Of a stretch of 64,000 bases of DNA, positions 43,667 through 53,851 are shown one piece after another. The position numbers were made by a program, and so were the translations under genes. Origin of the DNA: Xanthomonas codiaei (GTDB lineage: Bacteria; Pseudomonadota; Gammaproteobacteria; Xanthomonadales; Xanthomonadaceae). The DNA lies in contig NZ_MDEC01000022.1 in the NCBI RefSeq assembly GCF_002939785.1, positions 25,737 through 89,736 on the forward strand, read 5' to 3'. Each line of letters starts with the position of its first letter. Positions within the stretch are counted from its first letter, which is position 1. The notes under the pieces are model-generated. The model had not been told where the DNA came from, did not search any database, and saw only the letters and a list, made by a program, of their open reading frames with translations.

Positions 43667-46063
43667 ATGGATGTCTCGGCACCCAGGGTGACACCGGCAC
43701 CGCTTGCATCGGCGGTTCCCATCGCGGTGGCGCTGCTGCTGGGCGTGGTCGGCTGCGCGTGGTCGCCGGCGGTGCTGTCGTCGGCGATCTACGCGGTCTC
43801 TGGTAGCGCAGGCCTTGTAAGCATTCTTGGGATCTTGTGGTGGCGTCCGCGCGCGACGGTGTGGGTGCTGATGCCTGCAACCGTGGTACTGGGCTTCGCT
43901 CTTACCGGTTGGCATGCGGGTCGGGCACTGCAGGCGCAGTTGCTTCCTGGGGACGAAACGCACGATCTCACCGTACGCGGCGAGGTGGTCGGGCTGCCGG
44001 TGGCCGAGCAGCGGCGCACCCGCTTTCAGCTGCGTGTGGATCGCGATCGGTCGCAGCCGGCGGCAGTGCGCGGCAAGCTGCTGCAACTGGCATGGTACGA
44101 CGTCTTCCAGGCGCAGCAGGTCGGACTACGCGCCGCTTTGCGTGCCGGTGCCCGGTGGCAACTGCGGCTCAAGTTGCGCGCACCGCGCGGGCTGCGAAAC
44201 CCGGGAGGGTTCGATGCCGAACGCCAGGCACTGGCGCAGCGCATCGCGGCAACCGGCTACGTACGCGACCACGGCGCGGCCCGTCAGCTTGCTGCGCCGC
44301 GCGGCGTGGATGCCTGGCGCGAGCAGATGTCGCAACGCATCGCCGACCGGGTGCCAGGTGCATCGGCGCCGTATCTGCGTGCGCTGGCATTGGGCGACAC
44401 CCGCGGCCTGGACGATGCGGCCTGGGCCACCTTGCGCGCGACCGGGCTCAGCCACCTGATCGCGATCTCCGGATTCCATGTCGGCCTGGTCGCCGCCTTC
44501 TTTGCGCTGGTGGTCGCAGCGCTGTGGCGATGGCAGCCCGGGTTGGGTTCGGTGATTCCACGCGTGCATGCCGCCGCGCTCGCCGCATTGTTCGGTGCGG
44601 CCGCCTACGCTGTGCTTGCCGGGCTGGCGCTGCCGACCGTGCGGACCGTATTGATGATCGCGGTCGTGGCATTGGCGCGGGTCACGCGGCGAGGCGCCAC
44701 GACCGCGCAGATACTCGCGCTTGCCTTGCTGGCGGTGCTGCTGTGGGATCCGCTGAGCGTACTGGTGGCCGGCTTCTGGCTCAGTTTTGCCGGTGTCGCC
44801 TGGCTGGTGTGGTGCCTGCCATCGCATGATCGCGCCATCGTGCGCGGCTTCCTCTCCGCACAGACCGTCGCCACGATCGGCTTGCTGCCGCTCACCATCA
44901 GCCTGTTCGGGCAGGCGTCCCTGGTGGGGCCGTTCGCCAATCTGCTGGCCATTCCCTGGTGGACCTTCGTGGTCGTGCCGCTGTGCCTGATCGGCACCGC
45001 GCTGGAAGCCATGCATGCTGGCGCAGGTGTCTGGGCGTGGCAGCTGGCAGGTTGGTGTTTCGAACTGACCTGGCCGGGGTTTGTCTGGCTCGGGCAGACC
45101 ACCGTGGCGCTGTGGTGGGTGCCCGAATCCGATGCCATCGCGCTGATCGCCGCGTTGCTGGGCGCGTTCTGGTTGTTATTGCCGCGAGGCACACCGGGCA
45201 AGGCCATGGCCTGTCTGCTGTGGCTGCCGCTGCTGTGGCCGGATCGCGCCCTGCCTGCCGCCGGCGAGGCCGACATCCAGGTGCTGGACGTGGGGCAGGG
45301 TCTGGCGGTGCTGGTGCGCACCCAGCGGCATGCGCTGTTGGTCGACACCGGCCCGGCGGTGCGCGATGGCTTCGATGCCGGCGAACGCGTGGTGCTGCCC
45401 GCCCTGCATGCACTTGGAGTGCGTCGGTTGGATGCCATCGTGCTCAGCCATGCCGATGCCGATCACGCCGGCGGCTATGCGGCGGTGCGTGCCGGCATGC
45501 CGGTTGCGAAGACCGCCGCGCCGCCGGGTGCGCCGCTGGATGTCAGTACGCGCTGTCACGCCGGACAGCAGTGGGAGTGGGATGGCGTGCGCTTTCGGGT
45601 CCTGCATCCGGGGCCGGCGTTCCCGTACCTGCGCAATCAATCCAGCTGCGTGCTGCGGGTCGAGACACGTTACGCCAGCGCGCTGCTGCCGGGCGATATC
45701 GACGCGCTCGTGGAGCAGCGGCTGCTACGCGACCACGCACCGCTGCTACGGGCGGAGCTGGTGGTGGTGCCGCACCATGGCAGTGCCGATGGCTCGCATG
45801 CCGGCTTCATCGCCGCCAGCGGCGCGCGGCTGGCGCTGGTCTCGTCGGGGCACGGCAACCGCTTCGGGCATCCGCGTGCGCAGGTGGTAGAGCGCTGGCA
45901 GGGCAGTGGCGCCGAAGTGCTCGATACTGCCCAGTCCGGTGCGATCAGGGTCTGGCTGGGGGCGAACGGCCTGCAGGTGCGCGAGCGGCGCCGTTGGCAG
46001 CCGCGGCTGTGGGATGCTGCGGAACGGCGGCGGTCGGCTGCTATCCTATCGGCCAGCGAATAG
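43667..46063 (+). CDS. comEC: DNA internalization competence protein ComEC/Rec2
   Basis: A 798-residue inner-membrane channel for single-stranded DNA during natural transformation. N-terminal membrane helices and an OB-fold region come first, then the Competence domain (LRALALGDTRGLDDAAWATL, GLSHLIAISGFHVGLVAAFF) with many helices. A C-terminal metallo-beta-lactamase domain (about 540-790) has VLDVGQGLAVLV, the metal motif LSHADADHAGG and VVPHHGSADGSH. All parts of the long ComEC form are present. It lies just upstream of exbB. Confidence 0.93.
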   Translation: MDVSAPRVTPAPLASAVPIAVALLLGVVGCAWSPAVLSSAIYAVSGSAGLVSILGILWWRPRATVWVLMPATVVLGFALTGWHAGRALQAQLLPGDETHDLTVRGEVVGLPVAEQRRTRFQLRVDRDRSQPAAVRGKLLQLAWYDVFQAQQVGLRAALRAGARWQLRLKLRAPRGLRNPGGFDAERQALAQRIAATGYVRDHGAARQLAAPRGVDAWREQMSQRIADRVPGASAPYLRALALGDTRGLDDAAWATLRATGLSHLIAISGFHVGLVAAFFALVVAALWRWQPGLGSVIPRVHAAALAALFGAAAYAVLAGLALPTVRTVLMIAVVALARVTRRGATTAQILALALLAVLLWDPLSVLVAGFWLSFAGVAWLVWCLPSHDRAIVRGFLSAQTVATIGLLPLTISLFGQASLVGPFANLLAIPWWTFVVVPLCLIGTALEAMHAGAGVWAWQLAGWCFELTWPGFVWLGQTTVALWWVPESDAIALIAALLGAFWLLLPRGTPGKAMACLLWLPLLWPDRALPAAGEADIQVLDVGQGLAVLVRTQRHALLVDTGPAVRDGFDAGERVVLPALHALGVRRLDAIVLSHADADHAGGYAAVRAGMPVAKTAAPPGAPLDVSTRCHAGQQWEWDGVRFRVLHPGPAFPYLRNQSSCVLRVETRYASALLPGDIDALVEQRLLRDHAPLLRAELVVVPHHGSADGSHAGFIAASGARLALVSSGHGNRFGHPRAQVVERWQGSGAEVLDTAQSGAIRVWLGANGLQVRERRRWQPRLWDAAERRRSAAILSASE

Positions 46064-46091
46064 GCGGCCGCGTTGCCGGAGGAATCGAATC

Positions 46092-46754
46092 GTGTTGGAG
46101 CTGGTCAAGGCGGGCGGTTGGCCGATGGTGCCGTTGCTGTTGTTGGGCGTGATCGCGCTGGCGATCGTGCTGGAACGTCTGTGGACCCTGCGCCGCAACG
46201 AAGTGACCCCCCCGGGGCTGGGCGAAGAGGTGCGCAACTGGGCCGCGCGCGGCAAGCTGGACCCCACCCATATCGAGTCGTTGCGGCGCAATTCGCCACT
46301 GGGTGCCTTGCTGGCAGCCGCGCTGGATGTACGCGGCCGGCCGCGCGATCTGGTCCGCGAACGCATCGAGGACACCGGTCGCCATGTGGTGCATCGCATG
46401 GAGCGGTATCTGAACGCATTGGGCACGATCGCCTCGGCCGGGCCGCTGCTGGGCTTGCTGGGCACCGTGGTCGGCATGATCCAGATGTTCCTGGGGATCC
46501 TCGACCACGGCGTGGGCGATGTGAACCAGCTGGCCGGCGGCATCGGCAAGGCGCTGGTGTGCACCGCCACCGGCATGATCATCGCGGTGCCGGCACTGAT
46601 GGCGCACCGTTTCTTCAAGGGGCGCATCGCCGGTTACATCATCGAGATGGAGCAGGAGGCCACGCTGTTGCTCGACACCATGGAGGGGCGCGTGGTTGTG
46701 CCATCCGCGCCGCCAGCAGCGTCGGGCGTCGCGCCTGTTGCGGCGAAGGGCTGA
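46092..46754 (+). CDS. exbB: ExbB/TolQ-family proton channel protein
   Basis: A 220-residue three-helix MotA/TolQ/ExbB protein. The first helix is GGWPMVPLLLLGVIALAIVL; the C-terminal pair contains LGTIASAGPLLGLLGTVVGM and IGKALVCTATGMIIAVPALM with the conserved Thr. With ExbD it would use the proton gradient to drive an outer-membrane process. The start is GTG 46092, with GGAGGA nine bases upstream. The exbBD-msbA-lpxK order is common in gammaproteobacteria, hinting at a role in envelope transport rather than only TonB. Confidence 0.9.
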   Translation: MLELVKAGGWPMVPLLLLGVIALAIVLERLWTLRRNEVTPPGLGEEVRNWAARGKLDPTHIESLRRNSPLGALLAAALDVRGRPRDLVRERIEDTGRHVVHRMERYLNALGTIASAGPLLGLLGTVVGMIQMFLGILDHGVGDVNQLAGGIGKALVCTATGMIIAVPALMAHRFFKGRIAGYIIEMEQEATLLLDTMEGRVVVPSAPPAASGVAPVAAKG

Positions 46755-46757
46755 CGG

Positions 46758-47213
46758 ATGCGCATCGGCAGCGACCGAAGCCAGGACGAGCCGCATATCG
46801 ACCTGGTGCCATTGATTGACGTCATCCTCGTCCTCATCATCTTCTTCGTGGTGACCACGACCTTCGACGCACGTTCCACGCTGCAATTGCAGCTGCCGAC
46901 CGCCAGCGACCAGAACACCGGCGCGCCGCCGCGCTCGCTGAGCGTGTTGGTCAATGCCGACGGGCACTACTTCATCAACGATCAGGAAGTGCTGCGCTCG
47001 GATGTCGAAGCCCTGAAGCAGACCATCGCCCAGATTGCCGGCGACGACCGCGAGCAGACGGTGCTGATGCGTGCCGATGCGCGTACGCCGTACCAGGCCG
47101 TGGTCACCGCGCAGGATGCGCTGGGCCAGCTCGGCTTCCGGCGCATCGCCATCGCCACCGCGCCGCAGACCGGCAGCGGCGGCAACGCCAGCAAGAACGG
47201 AACCCGCCAGTGA
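46758..47213 (+). CDS. exbD: ExbD/TolR-family protein
   Basis: A 151-residue protein with one N-terminal membrane helix bearing the essential Asp (HIDLVPLIDVILVLIIFFVV) and a periplasmic domain ending QLGFRRIAIAT. A Gly/Asn-rich tail of ~15 residues closes it. It starts four bases after exbB and overlaps msbA by four. Confidence 0.92.
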   Translation: MRIGSDRSQDEPHIDLVPLIDVILVLIIFFVVTTTFDARSTLQLQLPTASDQNTGAPPRSLSVLVNADGHYFINDQEVLRSDVEALKQTIAQIAGDDREQTVLMRADARTPYQAVVTAQDALGQLGFRRIAIATAPQTGSGGNASKNGTRQ

Positions 47214-48979
47214 CCACCCCCAACGACCGCCCGGCGCCAGTCTCGTCCTGGCGCACGTACCGTCGCCTGTTGGCGTTCGCAAAACCCTATCGGCTGCTGC
47301 TGCTCGCCGCGTTGGTCGCCGCGTTGATCGAAGCGGCAGGCACCACCGGCTTCCTGGCGTTGATGAAGCCGATCACCGACGAAACCTTCATCTACAAGAA
47401 CGCCGAAGTCAGCCGCTGGCTGCCGGTGCAGATCATCCTGCTGTTCGTGGTGCGTGGCGTGGCCGGCTACATCACCGATATGGCGATGGGCAAGTCCGCG
47501 CGCAGCATTGCGCGCGATCTGCGCGTCAAGGTGATGTCCAAGTACCTGCGCCTGCCCGGATCGAGGTTCGATTCGGAACCGGTGCCCTCGATGCTGATCC
47601 GTCTGGGCTCGGATTCGGACCAGGTCGCACAGGCGGCCGTGGACGCGGTCAAGGTCATGATCCAGCAGTCGCTGCAGGTGATCGGCGCCTTGGCGCTGAT
47701 GTTGTGGCATAGCTGGCAGGTCACGCTCACCATCGTGGTGCTGGCACCTGTGCTGGCGTGGGTGATGGACAAGGTGGCGCGGCGCTATCGGCGCATCAGC
47801 CACAGCATCCAGGAGAGCGGCGCGCACCTGTTGCAGGCGGCCGACCAGACCTTGTCCAGCCATCAGGAGGTCAAGATCTACGGTGCCCAGCAGACCGAGA
47901 TGGAGCGCTATGGCGCGCTGGCCGACCGCAATCTGCGCCTGGCGATGAAGGTCGAATCTACCCGCGGCATTTCCACCGCCACGGTGCAGATGATCGGTGC
48001 GATCGGCCTGTCGGCGTTGCTGTTCGTGGCCGGTGCGCAGGCCCTGGCCGGGCGCCTGACCGCGGGCGACTTCGTGGTGCTGATGACCTCGATGCTGACG
48101 ATCATCCCGGGGCTGAAGCAGCTCACCAATGTGCAGAACATGGTGCAGCGCGGCCTGGCTTCGGCCGAGCGCCTGTTCTCGGTCCTCGACAGCCCGGACG
48201 AGCCGGACCAGGGCACGCTTCCCTTGACGCGCGCCAAGGGCCTGATCGAATTTCGCGGCGTGACCGCGCGCTATCCGGAACAGGTGAACCCGGCCCTGGC
48301 CGATGTCAGCTTCGTCGCCCAGCCCGGCACGGTCACCGCCATCGTCGGCCGTTCCGGCAGCGGCAAATCCAGCCTGATCAAGCTGATCCCGCGTTTCTAC
48401 GAGGCCGAGGCAGGGCAGATCCTGCTCGACGGGCATCCGGTGCAGGCCTACTCGCTGGCCGACCTGCGTCGCCAGATCGCGCTGGTCGGCCAGCAGGTGA
48501 TGCTGTTCGACGGCAGCATTGCCGACAATGTCGCCTATGGCGAAATGCGCAATGCCGATGCCGGGCAACTGGAACGCGCCATCCTCGGTGCCAATGCCAT
48601 GGAGTTCGTCGCGCAGTTGCCGGAAGGCCTGCAGTCGCATGTCGGCGCCAAGGGTGGGCGGCTGTCCGGCGGCCAGCGCCAGCGCCTGGCCATCGCGCGC
48701 GCGATGCTCAAGGACGCACCGATCCTGATCCTGGACGAGGCCACCGCTGCGCTGGACAACGAGTCTGAGCGGCTGGTGCAGGACGCCTTGCACAAGCTCA
48801 TGCCCGACCGCACCACGCTGGTGATCGCGCACCGCCTGTCCACCATCGAGCATGCCGATCAGGTGCTGGTGATGGACCAGGGCCGCATCGTCGAGCGCGG
48901 CACCCACACCGAATTGCTGGCGCAGGGCGGGTTGTATTCGCATCTGCACGGCATGCAGTTCCGCGAACGCCAGGCATGA
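47210..48979 (+). CDS. msbA: Lipid A export ATP-binding/permease protein MsbA
   Basis: A 589-residue half-transporter that flips lipid A-core across the inner membrane. The N-terminal six-helix domain is followed by an ATPase with Walker [10 protein letters not shown], signature [14 protein letters not shown], Walker [13 protein letters not shown] and H-loop IAHRLST. It starts with GTG overlapping the exbD stop, and its own end overlaps lpxK by four bases. Confidence 0.95.
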   Translation: MTTPNDRPAPVSSWRTYRRLLAFAKPYRLLLLAALVAALIEAAGTTGFLALMKPITDETFIYKNAEVSRWLPVQIILLFVVRGVAGYITDMAMGKSARSIARDLRVKVMSKYLRLPGSRFDSEPVPSMLIRLGSDSDQVAQAAVDAVKVMIQQSLQVIGALALMLWHSWQVTLTIVVLAPVLAWVMDKVARRYRRISHSIQESGAHLLQAADQTLSSHQEVKIYGAQQTEMERYGALADRNLRLAMKVESTRGISTATVQMIGAIGLSALLFVAGAQALAGRLTAGDFVVLMTSMLTIIPGLKQLTNVQNMVQRGLASAERLFSVLDSPDEPDQGTLPLTRAKGLIEFRGVTARYPEQVNPALADVSFVAQPGTVTAIVGRSGSGKSSLIKLIPRFYEAEAGQILLDGHPVQAYSLADLRRQIALVGQQVMLFDGSIADNVAYGEMRNADAGQLERAILGANAMEFVAQLPEGLQSHVGAKGGRLSGGQRQRLAIARAMLKDAPILILDEATAALDNESERLVQDALHKLMPDRTTLVIAHRLSTIEHADQVLVMDQGRIVERGTHTELLAQGGLYSHLHGMQFRERQA

Positions 48980-50013
48980 GCAAGCGCGGCGCCCGCACGC
49001 CGGGCTATTGGTACGACAACGCGCCGATTCCGCTGGCGGCGCGCCTGCTGGCGCCGGTCTACGGCGCCGCAATTGCAGTACGGCGTGGTCTGTACCGTCG
49101 CGGCTGGCGCAAGCGGCATGGGGTGCCGGTGCCGGTGATCGTGGTGGGCAATGTCACCGCAGGTGGTACCGGCAAGACGCCGCTGACCATCGCACTGGTG
49201 TCCAAGCTGCAGGAGGCCGGCTGGACTCCTGGCGTGGCCAGCCGTGGCTATGGCCGCGACGACGCCGGCACCGCCCGCTGGGTCGATGCGGACACGCCAG
49301 TGGCACTGGGGGGCGACGAACCGGTGTTGATTGCCTGGAAGACCGGAGCACGCGTACGCGTGGACGGCGACCGGGTGGCGGCTGCCCGGGCCCTGGTCGA
49401 TGCGGGCTGCGACATCATCGTCTGCGATGACGGGCTGCAGCACTACCGGCTGGCCCGCGACGTGGAAATCGAAGTAGTCGATGGTAAGCGCCGCTATGGC
49501 AATGGCCGCCTGCTGCCCGCCGGGCCACTGCGCGAACCGGCCGCACGCGCGCAGGAGTGCGACTTCCGCGTGATCAATCTCGGTCAGGCCAGCGCCGCTG
49601 CCGCGCCGCAGGAGCCGGCCGATGCCGGATTCGGCGAATGGCAGATGCGGCTGAGCATCGACAGCGTGCAGCCAATGGACGGCAAACGGGCGCAGCCATT
49701 GAGCATGCTGGCCGGTCAGCGCGTGCATGCGGTTGCCGGTATCGCCAATCCGGAACGCTTCTTCGCCATGCTGCGCGCACGCGGCATCGGAGTCGTCCCG
49801 CATGCATTTCCCGACCATCATGTCTATACGGCAGCGGATTTCAGCTTCGGTAGCCGCCTGCCGGTGTTGATGACCGAAAAGGACGCGGTGAAATGCCGGC
49901 CATTCGCCGACGAGTGGCTGTACAGCGTACCGCTCAAGGCCGAGCTGCCTGCCGCGTTCTGGGTGAGCCTGCTGGACCGTCTGGACAGGCTGGCCAGTCG
50001 TGGTCGCGACTGA
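48976..50013 (+). CDS. lpxK: Tetraacyldisaccharide 4'-kinase
   Basis: A 345-residue membrane-associated kinase that adds the 4'-phosphate in lipid A synthesis. It has the P-loop [43 protein letters not shown] and [12 protein letters not shown], in the usual order. It is the last gene of the coupled exbB-exbD-msbA-lpxK run; a terminator follows ~110 bases later. Confidence 0.96.
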   Translation: MSKRGARTPGYWYDNAPIPLAARLLAPVYGAAIAVRRGLYRRGWRKRHGVPVPVIVVGNVTAGGTGKTPLTIALVSKLQEAGWTPGVASRGYGRDDAGTARWVDADTPVALGGDEPVLIAWKTGARVRVDGDRVAAARALVDAGCDIIVCDDGLQHYRLARDVEIEVVDGKRRYGNGRLLPAGPLREPAARAQECDFRVINLGQASAAAAPQEPADAGFGEWQMRLSIDSVQPMDGKRAQPLSMLAGQRVHAVAGIANPERFFAMLRARGIGVVPHAFPDHHVYTAADFSFGSRLPVLMTEKDAVKCRPFADEWLYSVPLKAELPAAFWVSLLDRLDRLASRGRD

Positions 50014-50125
50014 CAGGCGCCCTGGCATCGCGCCGGGCCGCGCTGTTTCCATATGTCACGGCAGACGGCACCCCGGCAGGGGCGCGGGTGCGACCGCAAC
50101 ACCGCAAGGCGATCAGGAAACAAGC

Positions 50126-50148
50126 AGGCGCCCGTAGGGCGCCTTTTT
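50126..50148 (+). terminator. Intrinsic terminator after lpxK
   Basis: Perfect stem aggcgccc / gggcgcct with a three-base loop, followed by TTTTT. Confidence 0.85.
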
Positions 50149-50291
50149 AGAGCGGCTAACAAAACGTAGCGAGCGGTCGTCAGGTGGGTGCGGACGGCGC
50201 GGAGGAACCGCAGTGTACGAGTGGTACATGCCGATTCCGAGCACCGACCGCGCCCGCCTGGCGGCCGCGCAGTCGTTTTGCTAGCTGCTCT
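50149..50291. mobile_element. MITE-like 143-bp element with terminal inverted repeats
   Basis: The left end agagcggctaacaaaacg and the right end, read inward, agagcagctagcaaaacg match in 16 of 18 bases. The interior has no open frame but contains further dyads (gcggaccggcgcgg-like and cgcctggcggccgcg). A short relative lies behind the tRNA-Leu terminator at 15619-15692. Small size, terminal repeats and lack of genes fit a non-autonomous miniature element. No clear target-site duplication is seen. Confidence 0.6.
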
Positions 50292-50321
50292 TAGTGTTGG
50301 ATTGGCAGCATGCGCGGCCGG

Positions 50322-52448
50322 TCAGAAGCGGTAATTCAGCGACAGCCACCAGTTGCGGCCCGGACCCGCATAGCCCTGGTCCCAATACAGGCTGTTGATG
50401 TAGGTGCGATCGGTGAGGTTGTTGATATTGAGCGTCGCGCTGAACTGCGGGGTGATCTCGTAGTTGGCCATGACCCCGACCAGCGCATAGCTCGGCTGCC
50501 GGATGATGCCAGGGCCGCTGTCCTGCACGCGCGTGATGGCTTCCTGCCAGCGCACGTTGGCGCCCAGCTTGAGTTGTTCGAGCCCTGGAACACGGTAGGT
50601 GGTCGCAAGCTTGGCCATCCGCCGCGGCACGTAGGTGCGCACGTTTTCGCCGTTATCGCCCTCAAGGCTCAGTTGCGTGTAGCTGGCGCTCAACTGCCAG
50701 GAGTCGCCCAGTTGCCCGGCCACCTCGGCTTCGTAGCCGGTGGAGGTGGCGTCGATGCCCCGATAGACCAGCAATGCCCCTACGTTGCCATCGCTCTCTG
50801 CGGTGTTGTCCTGCTTGGCGCGGAACAGGGCGAATGCCGCGTTGATGCGGCCGTCCAGCCATTGCCCCTTGATGCCCAGTTCGGCGTTGTTGCCAGTGAT
50901 GGGATCGAGCACGTTCAGATTGCGATCCAACTCGGTCTGCGGATTGAAGATCTCCGCATAGCTGGCGTACAGCGCGTAATTCGGATCGAAGGCGTAGACC
51001 GCGCCCACGAAGGGGAGGGTCTGGTTGCTGTCGTAGCGGTGCTGCAGGCCGTAGTTGGTGCCGTTGCTCTCCACCTGGGTTTGGTTGACGCCGGTGATCA
51101 CCTTCAGTCGATCGCCCAGACTCCAGCGCGCAGTGACATAGGCTGTGCGCCGTGTCATATCGAAAGCAGCGCCGTCGGTCCCTGCGTCGAACGGCGGCTT
51201 TGGATAACTGCCGGTCCAGTCTTCCAGGCGCGGCAGCGCGTTGCCGATGCCGCGTCCGTACAGCGACAACTGCTCTGTGTCGAGCGTGCCCCAGTTCACG
51301 CCAGCCACCAGGTCGTGGCGTCTGCCCCCAAGCGCGAAGGTTCCGGAGACATAGACATCGGCGAACTTCTGCGACTCGCTGCTCTCGTAGTACGAAGGAT
51401 AGGCGAACAGGCCAAGGCCGGTCAGGCGGTCGGGTTGGCCGTAGACATAGAACAGGTCACCCTCGGTCTCGAAGCGGCGATAGTTCAACGATCCCTTCAG
51501 CGACCAGTCGCCGCCGAGCGCCTGCTGCAGTTCCAGGAAAACGCGCTTGTCGGTGCTGCCCCAGTGGCTCCAGTCGGTGGAAGTGCTGGTCGAGCGACCG
51601 TAGCGTGCCTGGGTGCCGTCGCTGTAGTACAGCGGCAGCGCGCCCCACATGCCGCCCTGTGGTGCATTGTCCTGGTAGCTGGCGCCCACCGTCAGCAGCG
51701 TGCTATCGGTCAGGTCCGCCTCCAGCACGCCGTAGAAGACCTTCTTGTCGATCGAATAGCGGTCCAGATAGCTGTCGCCTTCCTGCCAGGCGCCCACGGC
51801 GCGCCCGCGCACGCTGCCGGACTGGTTGAGCGAGCCGGAGACATCGGCGTCCACGCGGTAATTGGACCAGGAGCCGCCACTGAGCGTCACCGCGCCGGCC
51901 AGCGCATCGGTGGGGCGCTTGCGCACGAAATTGACCGTCGCCGATGGGTTGCCGGTGGACGACAGCAGGCCGTTGGCACCGCGCAGCACATCGATGCGCT
52001 GATAGATCGCGGTGTCCACATCGCCGTCGGCCAGTCCGTTGGTGAACGGCAGCCCCAGGCCATCGACCTGGAAATTGAGAATGTCGAAGCCGCGCGCGGT
52101 GTAATAAGTACGATCGGTTTCGACCCGTTCGACATTGACGCCAGCGGCCAGCGCAAGCACGTCATTGGCGTTGTTGAGCGCGAAATCGTCCATCTGTTGA
52201 CGCGAGATGGTGCTCACCGACTGCGGGGTCTCCAGCGGCGTGAGTGCCAGCCGGGTGGCGCTGTCGGTCTTGCGGAGGGTATAGCCATCGGTGCGCTCGG
52301 CCTGCACCTCGACGGTATCGAGCGTGCGGGCGCGCTCGGCAGCGTCCTCGGCCAGTGCCAGGGAAGGGCTGGCCAGCACCGAGAGCAGTGCCACGGACAA
52401 GGGGCGCAGGGCCGGGTGGCGGCGTGTGGCGGCGGAATCGGGAGTCAT
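50322..52448 (-). CDS. TonB-dependent siderophore receptor
   Basis: A 708-residue outer-membrane receptor. It starts with a signal peptide (LSVALLSVLASPSLALA) and a plug domain with LETPQSVSTISRQQMDDF and DVLALAAGVNVE. The 22-strand barrel follows, ending in the aromatic GRNWWLSLNYRF. The plug pattern is that of the FpvA/FoxA/FhuE siderophore-receptor group; the ligand cannot be named. It is transcribed opposite to lpxK and kdsB and is divergent from kdsB across a Fur-like box. Confidence 0.9.
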   Translation of the reverse strand: MTPDSAATRRHPALRPLSVALLSVLASPSLALAEDAAERARTLDTVEVQAERTDGYTLRKTDSATRLALTPLETPQSVSTISRQQMDDFALNNANDVLALAAGVNVERVETDRTYYTARGFDILNFQVDGLGLPFTNGLADGDVDTAIYQRIDVLRGANGLLSSTGNPSATVNFVRKRPTDALAGAVTLSGGSWSNYRVDADVSGSLNQSGSVRGRAVGAWQEGDSYLDRYSIDKKVFYGVLEADLTDSTLLTVGASYQDNAPQGGMWGALPLYYSDGTQARYGRSTSTSTDWSHWGSTDKRVFLELQQALGGDWSLKGSLNYRRFETEGDLFYVYGQPDRLTGLGLFAYPSYYESSESQKFADVYVSGTFALGGRRHDLVAGVNWGTLDTEQLSLYGRGIGNALPRLEDWTGSYPKPPFDAGTDGAAFDMTRRTAYVTARWSLGDRLKVITGVNQTQVESNGTNYGLQHRYDSNQTLPFVGAVYAFDPNYALYASYAEIFNPQTELDRNLNVLDPITGNNAELGIKGQWLDGRINAAFALFRAKQDNTAESDGNVGALLVYRGIDATSTGYEAEVAGQLGDSWQLSASYTQLSLEGDNGENVRTYVPRRMAKLATTYRVPGLEQLKLGANVRWQEAITRVQDSGPGIIRQPSYALVGVMANYEITPQFSATLNINNLTDRTYINSLYWDQGYAGPGRNWWLSLNYRF

Positions 52449-52517
52449 GAGGATCGTTACACTGATGGAGTGGTCGCTGCGGCAACCGAGGCGGTGAGAC
52501 GGTCCGGCCGGTCTGGC

Positions 52518-52536
52518 GAATACGAATTATTCTCAA
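52518..52536 (-). promoter_or_regulatory. Fur-box-like site
   Basis: Read toward the receptor gene, TTGAGAATAATTCGTATTC lies about 70 bases before its ATG. The core TGAGAATAATT matches one arm of typical Fur sites (GAGAATnATTCTC) and the other arm is weaker. Iron repression of the receptor is the expected role. Confidence 0.6.
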
Positions 52537-52605
52537 CAAAGCGAGCCAAAAGTGCAAACAGACTCTTCCAGCCCTACGGCGGCGCAGGACGCAGCAGGCA
52601 TCGCG

Positions 52606-53367
52606 ATGCCGTTCGTGGTGGCCGTGCCCGCGCGTTACGCCTCCACGCGGCTGCCGGGCAAGCCGCTGCGTCTCATCGGCGATCGCCCGATGATCCGTCA
52701 CGTGGCCGAGCGCGCATTGCGGGCCGGCGCCGGTCAGGTCTGGGTAGCCACCGACGATGCCCGTATCGCCGAGGCGATCGACGGGCTGCCTGGCGTGCAC
52801 GTCGCCATGACCGGCCAGGCGCATGTCTCCGGTACCGACCGTCTGGCCGAATGCGCACGCATTGCCGGCTGGGATGCGGACACCTGCGTGGTCAACCTGC
52901 AGGGCGACGAACCGTTCGCGCCGGCGGCCGGTATTCGCGCGGTGGCCGAGCTGCTGCTGCAGTCCGGCGCCGACATGGCCACGCTGGCGGCGCAGGTCGA
53001 CAGCGCGCACGAGCTGTTCGATCCCAATGTGGTGAAACTGGTCCGCACTGCTGGTGGCGATGCGCTGTATTTCAGTCGCGCGCCCATCCCCTGGCATCGC
53101 GACAGCTTCGCCAGCCAGCGCGAGCGCCTGCCGGACGACGGCCAGTGGTTGCGCCACATCGGTATCTACGCCTATCGCGCCGGCTTCCTGCAGCGCTTTG
53201 CGGCGATGCCGCCGGGTCTGCTGGAGCGTATCGAATCGCTAGAACAGCTGCGCGCCCTGGAAGCCGGCCATCGCATCGCGGTGGCACTGACGCCGGAGCA
53301 GTTTCCGCCCGGTATCGATACGCCGGACGATCTGGCGCGCGCACAGGCGCAGGTGGCGTCGGCGTGA
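52606..53367 (+). CDS. kdsB: 3-deoxy-manno-octulosonate cytidylyltransferase
   Basis: A 253-residue enzyme that activates Kdo as CMP-Kdo for lipopolysaccharide. It has the N-terminal nucleotide motif [18 protein letters not shown], then [10 protein letters not shown] and [10 protein letters not shown], of normal length. ATG 52606 is chosen since the family begins there; an in-frame GTG at 52552 would add 18 Ser/Ala-rich residues. Its end overlaps the phosphatase gene by four bases. Confidence 0.94.
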   Translation: MPFVVAVPARYASTRLPGKPLRLIGDRPMIRHVAERALRAGAGQVWVATDDARIAEAIDGLPGVHVAMTGQAHVSGTDRLAECARIAGWDADTCVVNLQGDEPFAPAAGIRAVAELLLQSGADMATLAAQVDSAHELFDPNVVKLVRTAGGDALYFSRAPIPWHRDSFASQRERLPDDGQWLRHIGIYAYRAGFLQRFAAMPPGLLERIESLEQLRALEAGHRIAVALTPEQFPPGIDTPDDLARAQAQVASA

Positions 53368-53828
53368 AGCTGCTGATCGTCTGTCTGGGCAATATCTGCC
53401 GCTCGCCGATGGGCGAGGGCGCCTTGCGCGCGCGACTGGATGAGGCCCGATTGTCGCGGCGTATCCAGGTCGACTCGGCCGGTACCGGCGGCTGGCATGC
53501 CGGCGAGCCGCCGGACCCGCGCGCCATCCGCTGCGCGCGTGGCCACGCTGTCGATATCTCCGGCCTGCGCGCGCGGCAGGTGCTGCGCGAAGACTTCGAG
53601 CATTTCGATTGGCTGCTGTGCGCAGATACCGGCAACCTGCGCGATCTGCAGCGGCTGGCACCGGCGCCGCTGCGCGGCAAGGTCGCGCTGTGGTTGCCAT
53701 GGGCCGGGGTGGGCGCACGTGACGACATCCCCGACCCGTACACCGGCGGCAGCCAGGATTTCGAGGATGTCTGGCAGCTGGTCGATACCGCCGCGCGCCA
53801 GACCGTGGCCAGACTCACCCGCGACTAA
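53364..53828 (+). CDS. Low-molecular-weight protein tyrosine phosphatase
   Basis: A 154-residue LMW-PTP. The P-loop CX5R is CLGNICRS at residues 7-14 and the general-acid DP motif is in [13 protein letters not shown] start overlapping the kdsB stop implies coupling. Family members of this type dephosphorylate tyrosine kinases controlling polysaccharide export or other proteins; no kinase gene is adjacent. Confidence 0.9.
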   Translation: MKLLIVCLGNICRSPMGEGALRARLDEARLSRRIQVDSAGTGGWHAGEPPDPRAIRCARGHAVDISGLRARQVLREDFEHFDWLLCADTGNLRDLQRLAPAPLRGKVALWLPWAGVGARDDIPDPYTGGSQDFEDVWQLVDTAARQTVARLTRD

Positions 53829-53851
53829 TCACGCTTGGGCATAATCACTGC

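Noticed and set aside
46092..47213. tolQ-tolR of the Tol-Pal system
   Set aside because: No tolA, tolB or pal adjoin, and the exbB-exbD-msbA-lpxK order is the well-known ExbBD-like arrangement.
47908..49072. Long minus-strand frames opposite msbA and lpxK
   Set aside because: Antisense of essential, well-conserved genes; no motifs.
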